From Pseudomonadota bacterium (GTDB lineage: Bacteria; Pseudomonadota; Alphaproteobacteria; Rhizobiales; Methyloligellaceae), in assembly GCA_022567275.1 (NCBI GenBank), contig JADFHH010000177.1:1-5081 (forward strand): a DNA stretch of 5,081 nt. The letters are read 5' to 3'. The notes beneath the pieces are model-generated. The model had not been told where the DNA came from. It saw only the letters and a list, made by a program, of their open reading frames with translations, and searched no databases. Within the stretch, counting starts at the first letter, position 1. The number at the start of each line of letters is the position of its first letter. Positions 1 through 5,081 of this stretch are shown piece after piece. The position numbers were made by a program, and so were the translations under genes.

Positions 1-24
1 GCTCAGTAACTAAATCGCAATCGT

Positions 25-927
25 ATGAGCGAAACGGCGCAAGACCAGGAATGGCGCGAGAGCAGATATTCGTCATATGACGGCTTGATGCTCTACACCC
101 GGCACTATCCCGCACCCCAGACAGATACGCGTCCTGCCACGCGTCCGGTATTGTGCCTGCCGGGGCTCACCCGCAACAGCAACGACTTTCATGTCCTCGC
201 CCTTCATTTGTCACGCAAGAGCCAAACGCCGCGTGATGTCTATTGCCTTGACTATCGCGGCCGCGGGCGCTCCGGCCATGACCCCGACTGGCGCAACTAT
301 TCGCCCTATATCGAAATGCTCGACACCCTCGATTTCATGACCATCACGGGGCTTCACCATGCGGCAATCCTGGGAACCTCCCGTGGCGGCATTATCGCCA
401 TGATGATGGCGGTGACCCGCCCGGGCGCGATCGGCGCGGTGATCCTGAATGACATCGGGCCGGAGATCGAAACACGCGGGCTGGTGCGCATCATCGGTTA
501 TGCGGGCAAGACACCCGCGCCCGGGAGTTGGCCGGATGCAGCGATGATCGTGCGCGACATGTCAGCGCGTTTCTTCACCGATGTCCCGGACGATGAATGG
601 ATGGAGCTGGCGCGGCAACATTACATGGAAGAAGACGGGCGCCCTGTCGCTGGCTATGACCCGGCATTGGCCAAAACGCTGTCGCAGATTAACCTGGCTA
701 ACCCCATACCCAAGATGTGGCCCCATTTCGATGCGCTCAAGCATGTGCCAGCACTCGTCCTCAGGGGTGAAAATAGCGATGTGCTGAGCCGGAAAACGGT
801 TGACGAGATGGCAGCGCGCCACCCCGGTCTGCAAAGCTTCGAGGTGGAAGAAGAAGGCCATGCCCCCCTCTTGCGGGACCGGCGCACACTGCGTGTCATC
901 GATACATTTCTGGCCGGTGCGGATTAG
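25..927 (+). CDS. alpha/beta-fold hydrolase, complete, substrate unknown
   Basis: A 300-residue protein with the full alpha/beta-hydrolase signature and the usual length for the family. The oxyanion-hole strand and loop is CLPGLTRNSNDF (about residues 44-55). A conserved DYRGRGRSG turn lies near 76-84. The nucleophile elbow is GTSRGG, with Ser119 in the G-x-S-x-G motif. The acidic residue is probably Asp252 in RGENSDVL, and the catalytic histidine is His279 in EEGHAPLL. LNDIGPEI (141-148) after the nucleophile helix is typical of this bacterial subgroup. No signal peptide is visible, so the protein is probably cytoplasmic. The ATG at 25 is chosen because an in-frame TAA at 7-9 blocks any longer reading, although no clear Shine-Dalgarno sequence precedes it. 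The family covers esterases, lactonases, haloalkane dehalogenases and C-C hydrolases, and the sequence alone does not fix the substrate. The gene stands alone on the plus strand and converges on the minus-strand genes, so the neighbours say little about its role. The fold and triad are seen; the activity is unknown. Confidence 0.93.
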   Translation: MSETAQDQEWRESRYSSYDGLMLYTRHYPAPQTDTRPATRPVLCLPGLTRNSNDFHVLALHLSRKSQTPRDVYCLDYRGRGRSGHDPDWRNYSPYIEMLDTLDFMTITGLHHAAILGTSRGGIIAMMMAVTRPGAIGAVILNDIGPEIETRGLVRIIGYAGKTPAPGSWPDAAMIVRDMSARFFTDVPDDEWMELARQHYMEEDGRPVAGYDPALAKTLSQINLANPIPKMWPHFDALKHVPALVLRGENSDVLSRKTVDEMAARHPGLQSFEVEEEGHAPLLRDRRTLRVIDTFLAGAD

Positions 928-938
928 CGCAAGATCGG

Positions 939-1100
939 TTAGCGCGGCTTTCCGGTTTCAGTTGAACTGCCTTTGTCAGGTAAATCAGGCTGGAACTCCA
1001 GACGTTGCAAACGGCGCCGCGCGAGCCAGTAGCCCGCGAAGCACCCCATAAGGAATACAAGCAAAATCAACAAAATAGTAAGGATAGTGAAACTATTCAT
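939..1100 (-). CDS. 53-residue single-pass membrane microprotein, function unknown
   Basis: A short frame starting at the ATG at 1100 and ending at a TAA at 939-941. An in-frame TGA 13 codons upstream, with no other start between, fixes the start. Residues 4-28 form one strongly hydrophobic segment (FTILTILLILLVFLMGCFAG then YWL). An arginine-rich patch follows (ARRRLQR, 27-33), then a short polar tail rich in Pro, Ser, Thr and Lys. By the positive-inside rule the tail should face the cytoplasm. Cys20 lies within the hydrophobic stretch, but no good lipobox is visible. It is the last gene of the minus-strand group and ends 11 bases from the convergent hydrolase stop. No Shine-Dalgarno sequence is well placed. 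The protein faintly recalls CcoS-type small membrane proteins, but the typical CcoS sequence is not present, so I give it no name. Support comes from the textbook membrane topology and the adjacent similar small frame; expression is not shown. Confidence 0.62.
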   Translation of the reverse strand: MNSFTILTILLILLVFLMGCFAGYWLARRRLQRLEFQPDLPDKGSSTETGKPR

Positions 1101-1114
1101 GGAACCATATTTTG

Positions 1115-1130
1115 GGGCAGCGCCCTGCCC
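1115..1130 (-). promoter_or_regulatory. small GC hairpin in the leader of the 53-residue frame
   Basis: On the minus strand GGGCAG and CTGCCC form six perfect pairs around the tetraloop GGCG, 14 bases before the ATG at 1100. It contains the only purine-rich AGGG near this start. No U-run follows, so it does not look like a terminator. Confidence 0.4.
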
Positions 1131-1249
1131 GCCTCTTCACCTTACTTGCCTGCGGACGACCAGCCAACAACCATTCCAATAGCGAAGACCAGCATAAGAT
1201 AAGGTAACAGCTGTACGATCAGATAGACCATTTTGCGATCCCTGCCCGC
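1123..1249 (-). repeat. two copies of the leader motif GCGGGCAGGG
   Basis: The ten bases GCGGGCAGGG occur twice on the minus strand, at 1249-1240 and 1132-1123, each just before a microprotein start. Both are followed a few bases on by CAAAAT and an ATGGT. The second copy has eight bases between (CGCTGCCC), the first four (ATCG). The range given spans both copies. It looks like a duplicated translation-start region, though short GC-rich repeats can arise by chance. Confidence 0.45.
1142..1231 (-). CDS. 29-residue single-pass membrane microprotein, function unknown
   Basis: A very short frame, ATG at 1231 to TAA at 1142-1144, encoding little more than one transmembrane helix. Residues 2-24 (VYLIVQLLPYLMLVFAIGMV then VGW) are almost entirely hydrophobic, and a tiny SSAGK tail follows. 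The pattern of aromatic start, YLIVQLL, then a small-residue GxxxG-like end (GMVVGW) resembles the N-terminal membrane helix of small alphaproteobacterial envelope proteins; that comparison is from memory. A good Shine-Dalgarno sequence (AGGGA) sits seven bases before the ATG, which is the strongest evidence that the frame is translated. It lies 49 bases behind the BON-repeat gene on the same strand and 41 bases ahead of the 53-residue frame, suggesting one transcript. The Shine-Dalgarno sequence is partly inside a strong predicted hairpin, so its translation may be regulated. At 29 residues it is below the cut-off of most gene callers, and chance cannot be excluded. Confidence 0.55.
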   Translation of the reverse strand: MVYLIVQLLPYLMLVFAIGMVVGWSSAGK

Positions 1250-1273
1250 GTGCGCCTTGCACGCGATGGCAGG
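1241..1273 (-). promoter_or_regulatory. intercistronic hairpin covering part of the Shine-Dalgarno site of the 29-residue frame
   Basis: Between the BON-repeat stop and the 29-residue start, the minus-strand RNA can fold into one long hairpin. Six pairs (CCTGCC with GGCAGG) are followed by a two-base AT bulge, then seven pairs (CGCGTGC with GCACGCG) closed by the five-base loop AAGGC. The foot of the 3' arm shares three bases (1241-1243) with the AGGGA Shine-Dalgarno sequence. It could limit translation of the small frame or protect the 3' end of the BON message. There is no U-run after it, so it is not a standard intrinsic terminator. The structure is seen in the sequence; the role is inferred. 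Confidence 0.55.
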
Positions 1274-1280
1274 TCCCTCC

Positions 1281-2348
1281 CTAACCGGAACTTCCGCTAG
1301 CCGGCACATTTGCAGGCTTGGGTTGCTTACGAACTTTCACTGCTTGAGTTGATGTGTAGGAGGATGGAAGTCCGTGCCGCACCGAGGCCGCCACATCTTT
1401 TGCCACATTCTCATCGGCGGCAATGCCCTTGAACTCCAAATTCGTGCCTTTCAGCATCACCTGTCCAGATTCAAGACGGTGTAACTGCATCAAGGATGCG
1501 GAGACCGCCCAGAGCCAGCTGTCTGGCGCCCCGGACGCCAGTTCCATCGCATCGACCACCTTGAAACCTGGAAACAAATTCCGTGTCTGCCCGTCTATTT
1601 GAATGCGGGCGCTCTCGCTTGGGACGTAGCCGCTAAACAAGAGCGTTCCATTTTTATAGATTGCCTTCCAGACATACGGTTTTACCACCGGTGGCGTAAC
1701 CCTGTCACGCGCCAGCGTCATTCCATTCGGCATCTGTGTTTTCAGCGCCGTCTTCACTTCCCGGTAGGCCGCACTTGTCTTCGCCTCGCCAGATATATGC
1801 AAATCGGTTCCCGAGAGCTGGATTGTCCCGGTCTTGAGTTGACCCAATTGAAGGAGCGCGAAACTGATCGAGCCGAGCCAGAGCTGGGACGGGGGTGAAC
1901 CACCGGCCAACACCATTTTGTCGTCAATCCCGAGCTCCGGCATCGTCGCCTTGATAAACCCCAATATCGTACGCCGTTCGTTATGTGTCGGTGCGTAACC
2001 TCTGATCTTCAGGCGTTTCTGCTTTTTAACCGCCCACCATGAATAGGTTTCCGGTGAGGCAATCAGGTTAGACTTGTCCTCCACCGCGCGCACGCCCCAG
2101 ACACCGCGGATGGTTGCCAAGGCGGCATCGAGTTCCGCGCGTGAAAAGGATAATCCCTCCAATATGGCGTCACGGCCATTGAACTGCGCAATCGCCCAGG
2201 AATGGCCTGCTGCATGGAGTTTTGCCGCGGTCCGCTTGTCCAGATCATGTTCTATCTGCAGCCGCACGCCGTACAGCGCCAAAACGGTCACGAATAATAT
2301 GGGTGGGACACCCCACAACCATTTCAACGGATAGCAACGAATCGTCAT
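1281..2348 (-). CDS. membrane-anchored BON-like repeat protein without an OmpA domain
   Basis: With the ATG at 2348 this is a 355-residue protein with one N-terminal membrane helix (about residues 9-28) and a long periplasmic part. The first BON-like unit is at about 36-95, containing NGRDAILEGLSF and GVWGVRAVED. Two longer units follow that clearly repeat each other. About 112-205 contains IRGYAP, AGGSPPSQLWLGSISFALLQ, L.TG.IQLSGTDLHISGEA. About 236-327 contains FSGYVPSESAR, ASGAPDSWLWAVSASLMQ, LESGQVMLKGTNLEFKGIA. This pattern is known from BON-OmpA envelope proteins of Alphaproteobacteria. Those usually end in an OmpA peptidoglycan-binding domain; here the protein stops after a Lys/Pro/Ser/Gly-rich tail. 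BON domains are thought to bind lipids or the envelope, so an envelope-structure role is likely but unproven. A TTG at 2414 would add 22 Arg/Pro-rich residues (377 in total). I prefer the ATG because it places the membrane helix at the N terminus, although its GGAG is only two bases away and thus poorly spaced. Confidence 0.85.
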   Translation of the reverse strand: MTIRCYPLKWLWGVPPILFVTVLALYGVRLQIEHDLDKRTAAKLHAAGHSWAIAQFNGRDAILEGLSFSRAELDAALATIRGVWGVRAVEDKSNLIASPETYSWWAVKKQKRLKIRGYAPTHNERRTILGFIKATMPELGIDDKMVLAGGSPPSQLWLGSISFALLQLGQLKTGTIQLSGTDLHISGEAKTSAAYREVKTALKTQMPNGMTLARDRVTPPVVKPYVWKAIYKNGTLLFSGYVPSESARIQIDGQTRNLFPGFKVVDAMELASGAPDSWLWAVSASLMQLHRLESGQVMLKGTNLEFKGIAADENVAKDVAASVRHGLPSSYTSTQAVKVRKQPKPANVPASGSSG

Positions 2349-2611
2349 GGCTCCGGTACTGACTTTCCATCCGCACGGGGGACGCGCGCGCGGGCGATGC
2401 GCGGTCAACCGCAAAATTACTCAGCCTGGCTAGCTTATGCCGCTTTGTGCTGCGCCATTCACGGCCAGCTTGCGGAAGGCAAGTCCGTCAGGTCTTAATC
2501 CACCGCGCACCGGCCCCTGGCAGCGTCAATAACAAATATCTGGTTGCTAATGCAATACCGTCCATAGCGGTCCACACCTATCGGGAAACGCCGGGAGCCG
2601 GGGATTTGTGG
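2349..2611. other. gap of about 260 bases with no supported gene
   Basis: Between the ATPase stop and the preferred BON-repeat start I find no convincing gene, no ccoS-like frame, no clear promoter and no FNR-type TTGAT-N4-ATCAA site. There is a short inverted repeat, GCGGT-TG-ACCGC on the minus strand (2412-2401), and a CG-alternating run near 2383-2392. If the alternative TTG start at 2414 were used, the left 66 bases would be coding. A promoter for the BON-repeat gene would be expected here, but none stands out. Confidence 0.5.
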
Positions 2612-4714
2612 CTACTCGTTTGTGGCGCTGGCCATGGTGCGATTCGTCATTCCTCGCGCGCATTGCCTGTTCAGGCGCAGTGAGTTGACGATGACGAACA
2701 GAGAGGACCCGACCATCAGCAAGGCCGCGGCCATGGGCTGAAGCCATCCCATGGCCGCAAGGGTCAAGGCGATCGCATTATATCCGAAGGCGCCGGCCAG
2801 ATTTATCACGATGGTCCGCCGCACGGCGAACGCGACGCCGATCACCCAGGGCATCAGGTGCAGCCCGCCTTCAGGCAACACGATATCGGCCGTTTCGCGC
2901 GCCAGATCGCTCGCGCCGCCGACCGCCACGCCAACGGCGGCGTGCGCCAGAACGGGCGCGTCATTGATGCCGTCTCCGACCATCGCCATGGGACCGTGGC
3001 GACGGGTCAAATCGGCCAGCGCCGCGACCTTGTCCTGCGGCGACAACGCCGCTTCGATTGCATCGGCGCCGACACTCTCAGCGACCCGCGCCGCTATCGC
3101 CTGGGCGTCTCCGCTCAACAGCGCCGTGAACAGGCCGTGACGGCGCATGCCCTGTACGGTGTCCCGCGCACCCTCGTGCAACCGGTCATCCAGCCACATC
3201 AGCCCGCGCGCGTGCCCGGCCCAGCCTACCCAAACCAGCGAAAAGTCGCCCCGCTCCAGGGTTTTGGCCCGCGACAGCAACTCCGGGGGGACGCTCCAGC
3301 CCAACTCCGTCATCAAATTGGCCGTGCCCACCGCCGCTGTTTTGCCGTCAACCTCGCCGACGATGCCGCTTCCCGGCACGGCGCGGAGCTCTAATATTTC
3401 ATCCAGGGAAATGTTTTTTTCGTGCGCTGCCGCGACCAGGGTTTGGGCGATGGGGTGCTCGGAGCCGCGCTCGAGACTGGCGGCAATCCGCAACACTTCG
3501 TCGCCCGGAATGTCGCCGGTTTCCATCCCCGCGAGGCGCGGCGTGCCCATGGTCAAGGTGCCGGTCTTGTCGAAGGCGACACCCTTGATTTGCGCCAATG
3601 CCTCCAGTACCGCGCCGTCGCGAACCAGGCAGCCGCGCTGGCCGAGCAATCCAATCCCGAGCGTCGTGGCCAGCGGCGCCGCCAGGCCCAGGGCGCAGGG
3701 GCACGCCACCACCAGCACTGCCAGGCCCGCGAGCAGGGAGGGGCCGAACGGCCCTTCGCGTGACCAGATGAAGACCGTCAAGGCGGCGAGAATGATGACC
3801 CCCGGCACGAAAACCGCGGCCCAGCGATCGGCCAGGCGCTGGAGCGGCGTTTGCTGCTCCAGCGCCTGGCGGACCGACCGGGCGATCGCCGCCCAGGCCG
3901 ATTGCGAGGCGGGTGCTGAACATTCCACGATCAATTGGCCCAGCATATTTATGCTTCCCGCGCGCACCATCGACCCTGGGCTCTTGGCCAGCGGACGGCT
4001 TTCACCGGTGAGCACCGCTTCATCCGTTTCGGAGCGCCCGTGCCGCACCACGCCATCGACCGGCACGCGTTCTCCGGGACGAATGCGGATGCGCATGCCA
4101 GGGCTGAGGTCTCTCACCTGGAGCCGTTGGTCTTGGCCGTCAGCGACGACGCAGGCAAAACCTTCCTCCGCCTGAAACAGCGGCTCCAGGCACCGCACCG
4201 CCTGGGCGCGGCCGCTGGCCTCCAGATAACGCCCGAGGGTGAAAAGCACCAGCAGCATGGTGGCGGTATCGAAATAGACGTCCGCGCCGCCGCCAAGCGT
4301 GCTCAACGCCGAATAGGCGTATGCGGCGAGTGCGGCGATGGAAATCAGGGCGTCGGCGGTAATGCGCCCGCGCCGCGCCGCGCGCCAGGCGCTGTCCATG
4401 AAAGGACCGCCGAGAATGACCAGCACCGGCGTCGCCAGCGCCCAAAGCAGATAATGAACACCCGCGCGGACCGGCGCCTCCACCTCGGTCAGGGTTCCGG
4501 AATAGAGCAGCAGGGAGAACAGCATGATATTCATGGCCAGAAAGGCGCCGATGCCGAGGCGGATGAGCAGCCATATGGCGGTGCTTTCCTCGGTCATGCC
4601 CCGGCCGACCTGATAGGCGATGCGACAGCCGTAACAGCAAAACGCTTCGCGGACACCGCCATTGGTAACCGGCAAATGGCAATGGGCGCACAACTGCTGT
4701 GGTGCGGCGGTCAT
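2612..4714 (-). CDS. CcoI/FixI-like copper P1B-type ATPase lacking an HMA domain
   Basis: A 700-residue heavy-metal P-type ATPase of the inner membrane, most likely exporting Cu(I) to the periplasm using ATP. The N terminus carries a CAHC motif (Cys9, Cys12) and FCCYGC (Cys26, Cys27, Cys30), the metal-binding Cys cluster typical of CcoI/FixI-type pumps. Membrane helices follow at about 46-72, 86-103, 121-140 and 145-163. The actuator domain has TGES (236-239). Helices at about 300-317 and 325-350 carry the CPC metal site (Cys338, Cys340). The P-domain has DKTGTLT with phospho-acceptor Asp382, the N-domain has SEHP (His420) and GSG (448-450), and the hinge is GDGINDAP (580-587). Helices 7 and 8 keep Tyr645-Asn646 and Met667/Ser670-Ser671, as expected for Cu(I). 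Every catalytic residue is intact, but there is no GMxCxxC HMA domain between the Cys cluster and the first helix, so the protein is shorter than typical CcoI. Its ATG overlaps the upstream SafE-like stop (ATGA). The copper specificity and the cbb3-assembly role are inferred from family and neighbour. Confidence 0.95.
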   Translation of the reverse strand: MTAAPQQLCAHCHLPVTNGGVREAFCCYGCRIAYQVGRGMTEESTAIWLLIRLGIGAFLAMNIMLFSLLLYSGTLTEVEAPVRAGVHYLLWALATPVLVILGGPFMDSAWRAARRGRITADALISIAALAAYAYSALSTLGGGADVYFDTATMLLVLFTLGRYLEASGRAQAVRCLEPLFQAEEGFACVVADGQDQRLQVRDLSPGMRIRIRPGERVPVDGVVRHGRSETDEAVLTGESRPLAKSPGSMVRAGSINMLGQLIVECSAPASQSAWAAIARSVRQALEQQTPLQRLADRWAAVFVPGVIILAALTVFIWSREGPFGPSLLAGLAVLVVACPCALGLAAPLATTLGIGLLGQRGCLVRDGAVLEALAQIKGVAFDKTGTLTMGTPRLAGMETGDIPGDEVLRIAASLERGSEHPIAQTLVAAAHEKNISLDEILELRAVPGSGIVGEVDGKTAAVGTANLMTELGWSVPPELLSRAKTLERGDFSLVWVGWAGHARGLMWLDDRLHEGARDTVQGMRRHGLFTALLSGDAQAIAARVAESVGADAIEAALSPQDKVAALADLTRRHGPMAMVGDGINDAPVLAHAAVGVAVGGASDLARETADIVLPEGGLHLMPWVIGVAFAVRRTIVINLAGAFGYNAIALTLAAMGWLQPMAAALLMVGSSLFVIVNSLRLNRQCARGMTNRTMASATNE
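4711..4714 (-). other. ATGA stop-start overlap coupling the SafE-like gene and the ATPase
   Basis: On the minus strand the ATPase start ATG and the upstream TGA stop share the four bases ATGA. This arrangement usually means ribosomes re-initiate directly, keeping the two proteins in proportion. It also supports the ATG at 4714 as the true ATPase start. Confidence 0.85.
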
Positions 4715-5081
4715 AGGGCCGGCGCCAGTGCGTGTGCGGGTAAGAACACCCGCGCGATGGTCACCAGACCGAACAGCAGCACGACGCTCGCGGCCAGCTT
4801 AACACCGGTTTGGCGCCAGGCGGGCCGCATGGTCACCCCCATCCAGCCCATCGCCAGCATGGCGGGAAACGTGCCCAGGCCCATCGCCACCATGGTGAGC
4901 GCGCCCGAGGCCACCCCGCCCATAGCGGCGGCCTGGGCAAGGAATGCGTAAACCAGGGGGCAGGGGAGAAAACCGTTGAATACGCCGAAAGCCAGCGGCG
5001 CGGCGCGATTTGGGGCCGCGACAAGCGAGCCCAGCGCATGGGCCATGGCGCGCGAGCCGAAAGCGGGCGCCGTGCGCCACC
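4711..5081 (-). CDS. TauE/SafE (DsbD_2-type) membrane protein, 5' end beyond window
   Basis: The 3' part of a polytopic membrane protein. The frame stays open to the right edge, so the true start is outside the window; the Met at 5046 is internal, since the residues before it continue the reading without a stop. Counting from that Met, the region GVFNGFLPCPLVY (21-33) and GLGTFPAM (56-63) are the two hallmarks of the second half of the sulfite exporter TauE/SafE family, UreH/DsbD_2-like type. Membrane helices are likely at about 18-40, 46-68 and 83-101. Most relatives I recall read LPCG at the conserved cysteine; here it is LPCP (Cys29). Genes of this family often sit beside ccoI or copper ATPases and are thought to help copper supply to cbb3 oxidase. 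The transported substrate is not proven, and the family name 'sulfite exporter' should not be taken literally. The stop TGA overlaps the ATPase ATG by four bases, so the two are almost certainly co-translated. Confidence 0.88.
   Translation of the reverse strand, partial: WRTAPAFGSRAMAHALGSLVAAPNRAAPLAFGVFNGFLPCPLVYAFLAQAAAMGGVASGALTMVAMGLGTFPAMLAMGWMGVTMRPAWRQTGVKLAASVVLLFGLVTIARVFLPAHALAPAL

Noticed and set aside
928..938. An intrinsic terminator between the convergent hydrolase and the 53-residue frame
   Set aside because: The gap is only 11 bases and I see no stable stem followed by a T-run on either strand; there is only a short TTAGCGC direct repeat.
1241..1273. Hairpin as a rho-independent terminator of the BON-repeat gene
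   Set aside because: The stem is strong, but the RNA continues GATCGCAAAAUGG with no U-run, so termination is not supported.
2488..2565. A 25-codon minus-strand frame in the gap after the ATPase, considered as a CcoS-like gene
   Set aside because: It has a short partly hydrophobic stretch but no Shine-Dalgarno sequence, no CcoS features and a Pro/Gly break in the middle; chance is more likely.
2415..2611. FNR/ANR box upstream of the BON-repeat gene, suggested by the cbb3-type copper context
   Set aside because: No TTGAT-N4-ATCAA match was found on either strand; the closest TTGAC has no paired half-site.
2605..2626. Two copies of TTTGTGGC spaced 14 bases apart around the ATPase stop
   Set aside because: Only eight bases long with two copies, partly in coding sequence; this is not enough to call a functional repeat.
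3147..4951. Long plus-strand open frames opposite the ATPase and SafE-like genes (342 and 338 codons)
   Set aside because: They lie antisense to genes with all family motifs intact, and their predicted proteins are Arg/Ala/Ser/Pro-rich with no recognisable domain, as expected for shadows of GC-rich genes.

Overview
The window looks like an ordinary chromosomal segment of a GC-rich proteobacterium. An alphaproteobacterium is my best guess, from the style of the proteins, but this is an inference. It holds one gene on the plus strand and five on the minus strand. There is no RNA gene, transposase, integrase, CRISPR array or phage gene.

Layout from left to right. A complete alpha/beta hydrolase (25-927, plus) has a full Ser-Asp-His triad. 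It converges, with an 11-base gap, on a minus-strand block. Read in its own direction (right to left), that block starts beyond the right edge with the 3' part of a TauE/SafE or DsbD_2-like membrane protein (5081-4711). This overlaps by four bases (ATGA) a 700-residue CcoI/FixI-like copper P1B-type ATPase (4714-2612). After a gap of about 260 bases comes a membrane-anchored protein with duplicated BON-like repeats (2348-1281). Two very short reading frames for single-pass membrane proteins follow, 29 residues (1231-1142) and 53 residues (1100-939).

The SafE-like protein and the ATPase are translationally coupled. Together they resemble the copper-supply module that loads Cu(I) for cbb3-type cytochrome oxidase or other periplasmic cuproenzymes. 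The ATPase is unusual because it goes straight from the N-terminal Cys cluster into the membrane region, with no HMA copper-binding domain.

The BON-repeat protein resembles the N-terminal part of alphaproteobacterial BON-OmpA envelope proteins, but it has no OmpA peptidoglycan-binding domain. The two microproteins behind it are probably part of the same envelope-related unit. The most unusual features are in the leaders of these microproteins. A 13-bp interrupted hairpin covers part of the first Shine-Dalgarno sequence. A ten-base leader motif (GCGGGCAGGG) recurs before the second frame, where it forms a smaller hairpin and is followed by a three-codon mini-frame that overlaps the start codon.

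I found no convincing evidence for a wholly new multi-gene system. The small-gene cluster and its RNA structures are the part most worth checking.
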